Positions 9,070 to 19,413 of a DNA stretch of 49,494 nt are shown piece by piece (within the stretch, counting starts at the first letter, position 1; each line of letters begins with the position of its first letter). A model generated the notes under the pieces. It was not told where the DNA came from. It worked only from the letters and a program-made list of their open reading frames with translations, and ran no database searches. Source of the stretch: Chitinophaga pinensis (GTDB lineage Bacteria; Bacteroidota; Bacteroidia; NS11-12g; UBA955). The translations under genes and the position numbers were made by a program. Location of the stretch: assembly GCA_945890895.1 (NCBI GenBank), contig CAMDDG010000018.1, positions 1 to 49,494 of the forward strand, in the 5' to 3' direction.

Positions 9070-9549
9070 ATGGACTTAAAAGAGATTCAAGCACTAATTA
9101 AATTCGTTTCTGTTAACGGAGTAGATGAAGTAGAAATCAATCAGGAGGGTTTTAAACTGGTTATTAAGAAAAACCCCGTACAATATACAACAGCTGCGGT
9201 TCAAACTGTAGCTATGCCTTCCGCACCTGTTGCTGCTATCCCTTCTGCTCCTGCAGCACCCTCAGCACCTGCTGCTATAACACCTGCTAAAACAGAAGAT
9301 GCAGATAATCTAGTTACAATCAAATCTCCTATGGTAGGTACATTCTACAGAGCCTCAAGCCCAGAAACCCCTTCATTTGTTAATGTAGGCGACGAAGTGG
9401 CACCAGGCAAAGTAGTTTGTATCATAGAAGCTATGAAATTATTTAACGAGATTGAAAGTGAAGTTAAAGGTCGTATCGTTAAGGTTTTGGTAGATAACGC
9501 TACTCCTGTTGAATACGATCAACCACTTTTCCTTGTTGAACCTATGTAA
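9070..9549 (+). CDS. accB: Biotin carboxyl carrier protein AccB
   Basis: The 159-residue protein starts [20 protein letters not shown], the conserved AccB N-terminal helix. An Ala/Pro-rich flexible linker (about residues 45-80) leads to a C-terminal biotinyl domain with the motif [13 protein letters not shown]. Lys123 in EAMK is the biotinylated residue. It carries carboxybiotin between the biotin carboxylase and the carboxyltransferase. accC begins 11 bases downstream and the two are surely co-transcribed. The N-terminal helix marks it as acetyl-CoA carboxylase type rather than a carrier fused to a carboxylase. Confidence 0.95.
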   Translation: MDLKEIQALIKFVSVNGVDEVEINQEGFKLVIKKNPVQYTTAAVQTVAMPSAPVAAIPSAPAAPSAPAAITPAKTEDADNLVTIKSPMVGTFYRASSPETPSFVNVGDEVAPGKVVCIIEAMKLFNEIESEVKGRIVKVLVDNATPVEYDQPLFLVEPM

Positions 9550-9560
9550 TATCATCCCCC

Positions 9561-10898
9561 ATGTTTAAGAAAATATTAATCGCGAATCGCGGTGAAATCG
9601 CTTTGCGAATTATTCGTACTTGCAAAGAAATGGGGATTAAAACAGTAGCTGTTTATTCTACTGCTGATAAAGAAAGTCTTCATGTTCGTTTTGCGGATGA
9701 GGCCGTTTGTATCGGTCCTCCACAAAGCAGAGATTCGTATTTGAATATTCCTCGGATTTTGGCCGCAGCAGAGGTAACCAATGCTGATGCTATTCATCCG
9801 GGTTATGGATTTCTTTCAGAAAATTCTAAGTTTAGCGCACTTTGCCGCGATCATGGTATCAAATTTATCGGTGCAACACCTGAGCAAATTGATATGATGG
9901 GCGATAAGAGTAATGCAAAAGAAACCATGAAAAAAGCAGGTGTTCCTTGCATTCCTGGTTCTGATGGATTGCTCGAAAGTGTGGATCAAGCGAAACAAAT
10001 TGGTAAAGAAATTGGATACCCCGTTATCATGAAAGCTACTGCTGGCGGTGGTGGACGTGGAATGCGGATCGTTTGGAATGACGATGAAATTGAAAATGCT
10101 TGGAATTCTGCTCGTCAAGAAGCCGGTGCAGCTTTTGGAAACGACGGTTTGTACATGGAAAAGTACATCGAAGAACCCAGACATATCGAAATTCAAATTG
10201 CCGGAGATCAATATGGAAAAGTTTGTCACCTTTCTGAACGCGATTGTTCTATCCAACGCCGTCACCAAAAATTAGTTGAAGAAACTCCATCTCCGTTCAT
10301 GACTCCAGAGTTAAGAGAAAAGATGGGTACTGCCGCTAAAGCAGCAGCTCAAATTATCAACTATGAAGGTGTTGGTACCGTTGAGTTTCTTGTAGACAAA
10401 CACCGTAATTTCTACTTTATGGAAATGAATACTCGTATTCAGGTAGAGCATCCTGTTACCGAAGAAGTAATTAATTATGATTTGGTTAAAGAACAAATTT
10501 TAATTGCTGCAGGTGTTCCCATTTCCGGAAAGGATTACGTTCCTCAAAAAGCAGCTATTGAAGTGAGAATTAACGCGGAAGACATTTATAATAATTTCCG
10601 TCCTTCTCCAGGTAAAATAACGGTTTTACACAAGCCAGGTGGTCATGGTGTTCGTGTTGACACACACATTTACGCGGGTTACACCATTCCGCCTTATTAC
10701 GATTCGATGATTGCTAAATTAATTGTTTCGGCTCAAACCCGTGAAGAAGCTATTGTGAAAATGGAACGTGCTTTGAGTGAATTTGTAATTGAAGGTTTGC
10801 ATACAACCATTCCATTGCATCAGCAATTAATGCGTAACGAGGATTTCCGAGCTGGAAACTTCACTACGGCTTTTATGAATACATTTGAAATAAAATAA
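9561..10898 (+). CDS. accC: Acetyl-CoA carboxylase biotin carboxylase subunit AccC
   Basis: The 445-residue length is typical of AccC. It starts [20 protein letters not shown] and has the ATP-grasp glycine loop [14 protein letters not shown] (about residue 160), the active-site blocks [13 protein letters not shown] and [15 protein letters not shown], and the C-terminal domain ending NTFEIK. It carboxylates the biotin on AccB using ATP and bicarbonate, the first step of fatty acid synthesis (or of propionyl-CoA carboxylation with the upstream subunit). It is co-transcribed with accB and followed by two hairpins that end the unit. Confidence 0.96.
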   Translation: MFKKILIANRGEIALRIIRTCKEMGIKTVAVYSTADKESLHVRFADEAVCIGPPQSRDSYLNIPRILAAAEVTNADAIHPGYGFLSENSKFSALCRDHGIKFIGATPEQIDMMGDKSNAKETMKKAGVPCIPGSDGLLESVDQAKQIGKEIGYPVIMKATAGGGGRGMRIVWNDDEIENAWNSARQEAGAAFGNDGLYMEKYIEEPRHIEIQIAGDQYGKVCHLSERDCSIQRRHQKLVEETPSPFMTPELREKMGTAAKAAAQIINYEGVGTVEFLVDKHRNFYFMEMNTRIQVEHPVTEEVINYDLVKEQILIAAGVPISGKDYVPQKAAIEVRINAEDIYNNFRPSPGKITVLHKPGGHGVRVDTHIYAGYTIPPYYDSMIAKLIVSAQTREEAIVKMERALSEFVIEGLHTTIPLHQQLMRNEDFRAGNFTTAFMNTFEIK

Positions 10899-10930
10899 TT
10901 GGATGAGGGATTCCTTTTTGAATCCAGCTC

Positions 10931-10966
10931 ACTTCCACTGAATTCCCAATTGAATTCAGTGGAAGT
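10931..10966 (+). repeat. Perfect 15-bp inverted repeat after accC
   Basis: ACTTCCACTGAATTC (10931-10945) pairs perfectly with 10952-10966 across a 6-base loop (ccaatt). It lies 33 bases past the accC stop and 17 bases before a canonical terminator. Only three T follow it, so it is a poor terminator by itself; it may protect the 3' end or form a tandem stop. Confidence 0.85.
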
Positions 10967-10982
10967 TTAAATGAATTTTAAC

Positions 10983-11010
10983 AAAAAAGGCCGTGTAAAC
11001 GGCCTTTTTT
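10983..11010 (+). terminator. Bidirectional terminator between accC and the DUF4920 gene
   Basis: The stem GGCCGT/ACGGCC (10989-10994, 10999-11004) with a GTAA loop is flanked by six A and six T. It can stop accC transcripts and also those coming from the opposite strand. Confidence 0.9.
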
Positions 11011-11027
11011 GTTAATTGAATTTTTAG

Positions 11028-11144
11028 ATGTGTTATTCGAAGAGTATTACTCGAGATGTGTTACCCTAAATGCGTTTCTCGAAAAGTTTTTCTAGAAAAG
11101 TTTTTCTCGAAATGTAATATTCGAAATGTGTTATTTAAATCGAA
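11028..11144. repeat. Degenerate 14-bp tandem repeat, about eight units
   Basis: Eight units of 13-15 bases (the last extended to 19) start at 11028, 11043, 11056, 11070, 11085, 11099, 11112 and 11126. The consensus is close to ATGTGTTATTCGAA; best kept are the TTnnTCGAA end and the ATG or AG at the start. The last unit contains the stop codon and last codons of the DUF4920 gene. Confidence 0.7.
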
Positions 11145-11550
11145 CTCCTTTAGCCAAGAATTTAACGGTTATAGATTGTTGATTGGGTTGACTAGAGTCG
11201 GCCGATTCTATTTCAGCGGTATCTCTGTAAAAATGTCCAGTTGCGTATAAATTCTTTTTACCTATGTTTTTTGGGACGGTAAACTGTTCATCAAAATCAA
11301 CCACCAAACTAGAGTCTGCAAATTCATAAGCGAACCAACAACCTTCAGCTTGACATACATCATAAACCCTTCCAAAAACAGTAACTTCTTCGCCAAATTT
11401 TCCGTTTTTTATCTGTTCGTTATAAGCTTCTCTAACGGAGATTGCTTTTTGGGTATCCACGGGCGATCCGATCTGATTGTGTTCGGATGTACAATAATAA
11501 AAGCTTGTAATGCTGATAAGTGCTGTTGCAAATAGAATTCTGGATTTCAT
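11131..11550 (-). CDS. DUF4920-like small exported protein
   Basis: The 139-residue protein begins with a signal sequence, MKSRILFATALISITSFYYC, whose Cys20 could be a weak lipobox. The core has GEEVTVFGRVYDVCQAEGCWF, matching my memory of DUF4920: a short beta-rich domain with a conserved CQxxGCW motif. Its biochemical role is unknown; the two Cys residues could bind a metal or form a disulfide. The gene stands alone, with a promoter box four bases before its ATG. Its stop codon lies in the last unit of a tandem repeat. Confidence 0.75.
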   Translation of the reverse strand: MKSRILFATALISITSFYYCTSEHNQIGSPVDTQKAISVREAYNEQIKNGKFGEEVTVFGRVYDVCQAEGCWFAYEFADSSLVVDFDEQFTVPKNIGKKNLYATGHFYRDTAEIESADSSQPNQQSITVKFLAKGVRFK

Positions 11551-11554
11551 GGTT

Positions 11555-11589
11555 CAAATTTAATTAATTCTTCTAACATACGTTTCAAA
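11555..11589 (-). promoter_or_regulatory. Predicted DUF4920 gene promoter (TTTG-N23-TAAATTTG)
   Basis: On the minus strand TTTG (11589-11586), a 23-base spacer and a perfect TAAATTTG (11562-11555) are followed by AACC and the ATG. The start codon is four bases after the box, so a leaderless mRNA is predicted. Confidence 0.6.
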
Positions 11590-11768
11590 GAACTAACCAT
11601 TTGAGAATGTATGAATTTTTAATATGAATTCTTTTAAACATTTAATTATGTACTTAGGAAAAATACCATCAAATTATTATTTCTGGTTTTTTTGTAATAC
11701 GCTTTGAAGGTTAATCTGAATCTAAATGGGATTTATATTCAGGTTTCAAGTTAAGTACTCTTAAAAAT

Positions 11769-13058
11769 TTAAGATTCGGGATAAATTAAATAAGGTTGCC
11801 GTCTTTTTCTGAATTGTTGCAATCCGGTAATCCAAGATTTTCGAATTTCTTCGGGTGACAATCCACGTTCGATTTGTGATTGAAGCTCAACATTGCCTGC
11901 AAGTTTCGTAAAGAAGGAATTGAAAAACGGAGGTTGTTTTTCACGAACTTCAGCTGGTAGTGTTTTTAAATAGGATTGATATTCTTGGTTTAAAAAAACA
12001 AGCCATTCAATATAAACATGTTGAAAATTGACTAGATAGTCGGAAGCAAATTCAGATAAGAGTATACCATGGCAATCTTGATTCAAATACGGGGGATTCG
12101 TTGCTTTTCCTGGGATATTTATAGGTTTAAAAACATAATTTCCTGAGTTTAACCAAGGCGCACCAAAACACTCAAAGGGCTTTTCTGTTCCTCTTCCCAT
12201 ACTCATTACAGTTCCCTCGAATAGTCCTAATGAAGGATATAAAATGATGGATTCTTTTGAAGGCAAATTTGGCGAGGGAGGAATGAGTAGTGTATACTTG
12301 GAAGCACGAGTATAATTGGTAACTGAAATTACTGACATTTTTAATTTTTCACTGTTTTCTATCCATTTTTCACCTTGAATCATTTTTGCTAATTCACCTA
12401 ATGTCATACCATGAACTAAAGGAATTGGGTGCAATCCTACCATGCTTTTGTAAGCGGTGTCTAATATGGGTCCATCTACATAATGAATATTGGGGTTGGG
12501 TCGATCAAGAACTATAAGTTCCTTGTTGAATTGTACGCAACTTTGCATAACGTAATGCAATGTGCTCAAATAGGTGTAAAAACGAACACCTACATCTTGT
12601 ATGTCAAATACAACAATATCAATTCCTTTTAAATCATCTGCTGTTGGAGCCACATGTTTTCCATACAGACTAATTATAGGTAAGCCTGTTTTTATGTCTT
12701 TTCCAGATTTAACATGTTCACCGTTTGCAGCATCCCCTCTAAAACCATGTTCTGGAGCGAATATTTTTTTAATTTTTATACCTCGGCTTATCAACGTATC
12801 AACCAAATGTTTATTTCTGATAACAGATGTTTGATTGGCAACAATAGCCACATTCTTATTCGATAGTAAGGGAATATAGCTTTCAGTTTGGTCTGCACCC
12901 GTTTTTATCTTACCGTTTAAAAGATCTTTATGGTTTTCAATTAAAGGTTGATTTGTACCCTGAATTGAATTTAATTCGAGAAAACATCCCCCGAAAATAT
13001 ATATAAACCCCAAAACGAGTGTATTTTTGAAGTTAATCTTGAATTGGAAATATTTCAT
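11769..13058 (-). CDS. namZ: DUF1343 / NamZ-type exo-beta-N-acetylmuramidase, lipoprotein
   Basis: From the ATG at 13058 the protein is 429 residues, with a lipoprotein signal (MKYFQFKINFKNTLVLGFIY then lipobox FGGC). The frame is open upstream to 13202, but those 48 extra residues do not look like a signal and would bury the lipobox, so I use 13058. The body has NVAIVANQTSVIRNKHLVDTL, FAPEHGFRGDAANGEHV, LPIISLYG and FDIQDVGVRFYTYLSTLHYV, all hallmarks of DUF1343. Characterised members (NamZ) release terminal N-acetylmuramic acid from peptidoglycan fragments. The role here, envelope recycling or scavenging, is inferred from the family. The 5' end overlaps the divergent permease gene, and a 27-codon ORF at about 11627 downstream is not supported. 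Confidence 0.85.
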   Translation of the reverse strand: MKYFQFKINFKNTLVLGFIYIFGGCFLELNSIQGTNQPLIENHKDLLNGKIKTGADQTESYIPLLSNKNVAIVANQTSVIRNKHLVDTLISRGIKIKKIFAPEHGFRGDAANGEHVKSGKDIKTGLPIISLYGKHVAPTADDLKGIDIVVFDIQDVGVRFYTYLSTLHYVMQSCVQFNKELIVLDRPNPNIHYVDGPILDTAYKSMVGLHPIPLVHGMTLGELAKMIQGEKWIENSEKLKMSVISVTNYTRASKYTLLIPPSPNLPSKESIILYPSLGLFEGTVMSMGRGTEKPFECFGAPWLNSGNYVFKPINIPGKATNPPYLNQDCHGILLSEFASDYLVNFQHVYIEWLVFLNQEYQSYLKTLPAEVREKQPPFFNSFFTKLAGNVELQSQIERGLSPEEIRKSWITGLQQFRKRRQPYLIYPES

Positions 13059-14298
13059 AGCGCTTCGATTCCTTACAAAGGAACAAAAAAGTAAGTCAAG
13101 AAGTGTATTTTTTCTTGCAATAATTTCGGTGGCCCTGAGCATTTCCGTAATGATCATAGCAATAGCAACATTAAAAGGGTTTAAAGCGGAAATTCGAAAC
13201 AAAATTCACGAAATTCAAGGTGATTTTATTATCGACTCAGGGAAGAATGTTGAAAACGGAGAACCCAATCCCATTTCGAACCAAGATGTTGATGGTATTC
13301 TTAGTCATTTAAAAGTAAAGCAAGTTAAACGAGCCATACCAACTTCCGCAAAGGCCTGTATATTGAAGTCGGAAGATGAACTTGAAGGGGTGCTAGCTAA
13401 AGGAATTAACCGAAATATGGTTGAAGAGTATCTAAGTTCCTTTGTTCGTGCGAAATCACCCATCAACGAAGTAAATTGGTGCGCTATTTCAACAACTACC
13501 GCTAAACGCTTAAATATTGGATTAAATGATGAGTTTACGGCGGTTTTTTTTACCTCTGATTCTTTAGGGAATAATCGTCCCCGTGCTCGAAAATTAGTGG
13601 TTCGTATAATTTATGAAACGGGTATGGAACAAATTGACGCCAATTCAATTTGGCTGGACCATACTATAACCCAAAAATTCATGAAGGAGGGATTTCAATA
13701 TACGAGCATCGAAGTATGGGAAAATTCCGAATTGTATGTTGATCAGGGTCAACTTACTGGAAATAAAATCCCAAGAAATCAATTAAAATTGTATCTGAAT
13801 TCTATTTTGCCTAATCCCTATTTAAGAGTTAATTCTTTAGAAGAATACAATCGACAGATTTTTGACTGGCTGTCCATCTTAAATACGAACGTGGTAATAA
13901 TATTAACGTTGATGATGCTGGTTTCTATTACATCTATGGGTACCACATTGCTGATATTCGCCATTGAAAGAACACGTTTTATAGGTTTGTTGATGTCGAT
14001 GGGAGCTCGAACTACACAAATTCAATCTATTTTCGTATTTCTATCGAGTTTAATTGCAATAGGCGGAATTGCAATTGGTAATGTTTTTGCGATTTCGGTG
14101 GTTTATTTTTTTAATAAATACCAATGGATTCAACTGAATGAAGAGATATATTTTATCAAAAATGTAATTCTCCACTTGGATTTCGTTGAATTATTTTTAA
14201 TAGATATAGTTTCGATTTTATTGATTTTTATCAGCTTGTTTTTACCTGCTCAATACATAAAGAAAATCAATTTGATCAAAGCAATTACATTCAAATAA
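13039..14298 (+). CDS. ABC transporter permease, LolC/E-FtsX family
   Basis: The protein has the MacB/FtsX layout: a cytoplasmic N-terminus, one membrane helix (about residues 20-45, VFFLAIISVALSISVMIIAI), the motif ATLKGFKAEIRNKI, a large periplasmic domain (about 45-275), and three C-terminal helices (about 280-415). In Bacteroidota such proteins act in lipoprotein release or other LolC/E-like envelope transport. There is no ATG near the start. Frame-compatible TTG codons are at 13027 and 13039. I chose 13039 because it gives MNWKYFIALRFL, matching the MNxxxFIAxR opening of relatives, and because 13027 lies inside a TAnnTTTG-like box (13022-13029). No ATPase gene is adjacent. It overlaps the divergent namZ by 20 bases. 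Confidence 0.85.
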   Translation: MNWKYFIALRFLTKEQKSKSRSVFFLAIISVALSISVMIIAIATLKGFKAEIRNKIHEIQGDFIIDSGKNVENGEPNPISNQDVDGILSHLKVKQVKRAIPTSAKACILKSEDELEGVLAKGINRNMVEEYLSSFVRAKSPINEVNWCAISTTTAKRLNIGLNDEFTAVFFTSDSLGNNRPRARKLVVRIIYETGMEQIDANSIWLDHTITQKFMKEGFQYTSIEVWENSELYVDQGQLTGNKIPRNQLKLYLNSILPNPYLRVNSLEEYNRQIFDWLSILNTNVVIILTLMMLVSITSMGTTLLIFAIERTRFIGLLMSMGARTTQIQSIFVFLSSLIAIGGIAIGNVFAISVVYFFNKYQWIQLNEEIYFIKNVILHLDFVELFLIDIVSILLIFISLFLPAQYIKKINLIKAITFK

Positions 14299-14452
14299 TT
14301 GATAGTTTGAATTTCTTAAAGAAGATATCTTTTAAATCAAAGGGATAATACGTTTTTGGTAAATTGATTTACAAGAATTACCCAATTTAAAATGCGTGGA
14401 ACAATTTCCTGAATTGATCAAAAAAGTATCAGGAAGATATGGAGAAATTCAC

Positions 14453-16445
<1,993 letters not shown>

Positions 16446-16551
16446 TTAATTGTGTAAAAATACGATTACTTTAAACACCGACCTATCAAATGGGTGCATA
16501 CTTTTCCACAAAAAAGCAACGATTTTAAGAAACCAAAAAAGCAGAAATTAC

Positions 16552-18078
16552 TTAGAATACAGAATACTGTATTTCACCCGTTGCATTCAGAAATTCAACG
16601 ATGGATTTCAAGTATTTTTTTTCCTGTTCGATACTCTTAATCTGAGCATCCAAGAAACGCAATTCACGAGTATTAATTAAGAATACGGAACCATCTCCGT
16701 TGAAGAATTTTTCTTTCTCCATTTCGTATAATTCTCTGTAACCTTGAGCAATAGCGTTATACTGTTTTAATAATTCACGGTTGTTTTGAACTTGGTACTT
16801 CAGAGACTTGATTTTTAATTGTGTTTCGTTTTGTTTAAATTGGTATTCCAACTCCATTTGTTTGAAGTCGAATTTTGCCAATTTCCAATTACCCAATTCC
16901 TTCCTCAAAAACAATGGCGTTGAAAATGAAACACCAAATCGTTGATTGTTTAAGTCAAAGTTCGTCGAACCGAGTCCCGAGGATAATGTTTGAAATTTAA
17001 AGTCAAGCTTAGGTAACAAATCTTGTTGTTTTAATTTGACTTCCAACTCTTTTTGATTGACCTTGCTTTCGAGAATGTTTAAATACGGAACGTTCGAAAG
17101 CAAATCGCTCATTTTCAATGAATTTGCAAATGCACTGTCCAGAAAATTCAAACCAACGGAATTAGGTAAAGTGGAATCGCCTAATTCCAAAGGAACGTAT
17201 CTTGAATTTTTTGTTGAATTATCTAAATTCCACAAGTGTTTACTCATGGTTAACCTGGATTTTAATAGATTTAATTCTTCTTGTTTTAAACGGGCTTTGA
17301 ACAAGTTAAGCTGTATGGAATTCTCTAAGGTATCCATTCCATTACACCCACCTGAAAAGAATAACTCACGCAAAGCTAACTGACGCTGTGTGGTTAATGA
17401 AACACCCATTCTTAATGATTCCATTTCCTTGTATGAAATGTACCATTCAATGTAATCAGCCCAAATTTCACTCGCAGTCTGATTTAACATGAACTTTTGT
17501 TCAAACTGTGACTGCTCATTAAATAAACGAGCTTTGCGTAATTCGGTTCTTCTTTGATCGGTAATTAATCCCTTTAATACTGAAATGTTTAGTCCCACGT
17601 ATTGTTGTCCACTGGTTCCTGTATTCAATTCGGGGTTGGTGAAACTTCCTTGCCATTCATCAAATCCTATTTCAGCTGAAATGGGTGAAAGAGTAGGGAT
17701 GGTTAATTTACTTTCAGTTCCTTGATAATATTGTTTGCCTCCAAAGTTTTTCTCACGAGTATTTAAAACGAAATAGGGATCAAATGCCCCCTTCTTGTTC
17801 AATAAATAGGCAGAACCAATATCTGAATTCAATTTTGCGACTTCTTGCAGCGGATGCGCTTGTCGCACACGTTCTATTGCATGTAAAATGGAAAATTCCG
17901 TATTGATTTTTGAAGAATCGAAGCTACTTTGATGAAATGATGCCAATTTTCCATTGGAACTTCGAGCGAAAGAGCTTCCCTCGAAAAGAAACATGTGAAT
18001 TACAGCAAAGAGCATGTAATTGCTCCAAGTCCGTTTTTTAGGTGAGGGAAATATGAATATTTTTTTGGAATATTTCAT
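16552..18078 (-). CDS. TolC family outer-membrane efflux/secretion channel
   Basis: The 508-residue protein has a signal-like N-terminus after a short basic stretch (MLFAVIHMFLFEGSSFA) and two long helical repeats (about residues 190-300 and 320-480). These have the heptad pattern of TolC tunnel helices, for example KARLKQEELNLLKSRLTMSKHLW and QKELEVKLKQQ. It begins three bases after the adaptor stop, so both are one operon with the ABC membrane protein further upstream. Function: trimeric outer-membrane exit duct. The cargo is unknown. No terminator was seen after it. Confidence 0.88.
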   Translation of the reverse strand: MKYSKKIFIFPSPKKRTWSNYMLFAVIHMFLFEGSSFARSSNGKLASFHQSSFDSSKINTEFSILHAIERVRQAHPLQEVAKLNSDIGSAYLLNKKGAFDPYFVLNTREKNFGGKQYYQGTESKLTIPTLSPISAEIGFDEWQGSFTNPELNTGTSGQQYVGLNISVLKGLITDQRRTELRKARLFNEQSQFEQKFMLNQTASEIWADYIEWYISYKEMESLRMGVSLTTQRQLALRELFFSGGCNGMDTLENSIQLNLFKARLKQEELNLLKSRLTMSKHLWNLDNSTKNSRYVPLELGDSTLPNSVGLNFLDSAFANSLKMSDLLSNVPYLNILESKVNQKELEVKLKQQDLLPKLDFKFQTLSSGLGSTNFDLNNQRFGVSFSTPLFLRKELGNWKLAKFDFKQMELEYQFKQNETQLKIKSLKYQVQNNRELLKQYNAIAQGYRELYEMEKEKFFNGDGSVFLINTRELRFLDAQIKSIEQEKKYLKSIVEFLNATGEIQYSVF

Positions 18079-18081
18079 AAA

Positions 18082-19413
18082 TTACTCGGATTTATCCTCC
18101 TTATTGGATTTGTCTAATTTTTTAGTTGGATCTAAACGATTGTTGTGATAAAAGTCAGGTGGGAAGCCATTTAACTGCCGCCATAACTCGTACCAAACAG
18201 GAACGCGTTTTAATAACATGTATCCTCTTGCACCAACACCAATTTTTAATTGTTGAGGCCAAGGTTTGTCCTTGGGATCCATTTTAACCAAAATTCGATA
18301 CGTACCATTGGGCTGCAATGCATTATCAATAGCATAAATTTCACCGGGATAGGTTCCATATGAAAACTCGGGCCAACCAGAAAACACCATGGTAGGCCAA
18401 CCATCAAAAACAAACCGTACAGGTGAACCAATTTCTACCAACGGCATGTCCATGGGTTTCACATAGAGTTCTACAGCTAAATTAACATTGGAAGGTACAA
18501 TTGTACAAATGGATTGACCTTCTTTTACGGCTATACCAACCCCGTTCGATAAAGTTTGAGAAACTAAACCTTCTTGTGGTGCACGTATAATGTAAAATCC
18601 ATTGCGTATTAGATAATTTGAATACTGATTCCTAAGCTTTGAAACTTCACTTTCTGTGTCCATTTGTGCAGATATTGCACTGTAGCGATCACCTTCGGTT
18701 TTAGCCAGTTTTTCACCATATTCAACCGCAATGTTTTGAAGTTCGATTCGTGCATTTTCAATGTTGTTTTTGGCTAAGTCGGTTTTGGCTTGTTGTATGG
18801 CCAATTTGGCTAAACTCTCTTGGTATTTTACTCGACGGTTTTCAATATCCAAAGGACTCTTGATTTGTTTTAATCCAAGTAAACTGTCGCGATCAAATTG
18901 TTGTTTTGCAATTTTAAGATTGATTTGTGCCGCTTGCAATTCAGCAAGTTCTGATCGATATTTTATGGCTTCTTGATCTAATTTTACTTTCGCTTTTTGA
19001 ATGGAGAAATCACGATTTTTTTCTAATTGAATAATCTGCTTGTTTATGGCATCTACTTTAGAGGAATAAGATAGAATTGAATTTTCTTTTGCTTCAATCT
19101 GAGTAGAGGTTTGTCCCAATAAACCGGGATCTAAATATTCGCTTTTGATTTCGGAAAGCACAGCAATGGTATCACCTTCTTTTACATAATCTCCATCCTT
19201 AACATACCACTTGGTTATTTTACCGGCAATCAAAGTTTGAATTGCTTGAGGTCTTTCATTGGGGCGTAAGGTGGTAACCGCACCTGTGGATTCAATGTTT
19301 TGTGTCCAAGGATAAAATAACACTCCAAAACCCAGCAATGTAATAGAAAAGATAATACGTTGGAAGGTTTTGCCCGTCCAAGGACTGTCGGCTAAATATT
19401 TAGATTGTATCAT
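18082..19413 (-). CDS. HlyD-type periplasmic adaptor (membrane fusion protein)
   Basis: The 443-residue protein has one N-terminal membrane helix (about residues 20-37), a lipoyl/barrel-sandwich half (ITKWYVKDGDYVKEGDTIAVL, about 68-90), a long coiled coil (about 105-275), a second lipoyl half (GFYIIRAPQEGLVSQTL) and a beta-barrel region. This is the HlyD layout linking an inner-membrane exporter to a TolC duct. The ATG overlaps the last 14 bases of the upstream ABC membrane gene, a sign of translational coupling. The hydrophilic C-terminus (DPTKKLDKSNKEDKSE) is unusual and of unknown role. Confidence 0.88.
   Translation of the reverse strand: MIQSKYLADSPWTGKTFQRIIFSITLLGFGVLFYPWTQNIESTGAVTTLRPNERPQAIQTLIAGKITKWYVKDGDYVKEGDTIAVLSEIKSEYLDPGLLGQTSTQIEAKENSILSYSSKVDAINKQIIQLEKNRDFSIQKAKVKLDQEAIKYRSELAELQAAQINLKIAKQQFDRDSLLGLKQIKSPLDIENRRVKYQESLAKLAIQQAKTDLAKNNIENARIELQNIAVEYGEKLAKTEGDRYSAISAQMDTESEVSKLRNQYSNYLIRNGFYIIRAPQEGLVSQTLSNGVGIAVKEGQSICTIVPSNVNLAVELYVKPMDMPLVEIGSPVRFVFDGWPTMVFSGWPEFSYGTYPGEIYAIDNALQPNGTYRILVKMDPKDKPWPQQLKIGVGARGYMLLKRVPVWYELWRQLNGFPPDFYHNNRLDPTKKLDKSNKEDKSE

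Noticed and set aside
9816..10268. 150-codon minus-strand frame opposite accC
   Set aside because: Antisense to highly conserved biotin carboxylase codons; no start signal or homology.
11056..11250. Open frame on the plus strand over the tandem repeat
   Set aside because: It runs through the repeat and then antisense to the DUF4920 gene; Cys/Lys/Phe-rich residues reflect repeat composition, with no domain.
11627..11710. 27-codon frame MNSFKHLIMYLGK... between the DUF4920 and namZ genes
   Set aside because: No conservation or promoter evidence; AT-rich chance frame.
13059..13202. Longer N-terminus of the NamZ-type protein
   Set aside because: The extra 48 residues lie antisense to the permease gene and would bury a good lipoprotein signal.
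14406..14435. Inverted repeat TTCCTGA/TCAGGAA between the permease gene and gyrB
   Set aside because: Loop of 16 bases and no T-run; too weak to call a terminator or operator.
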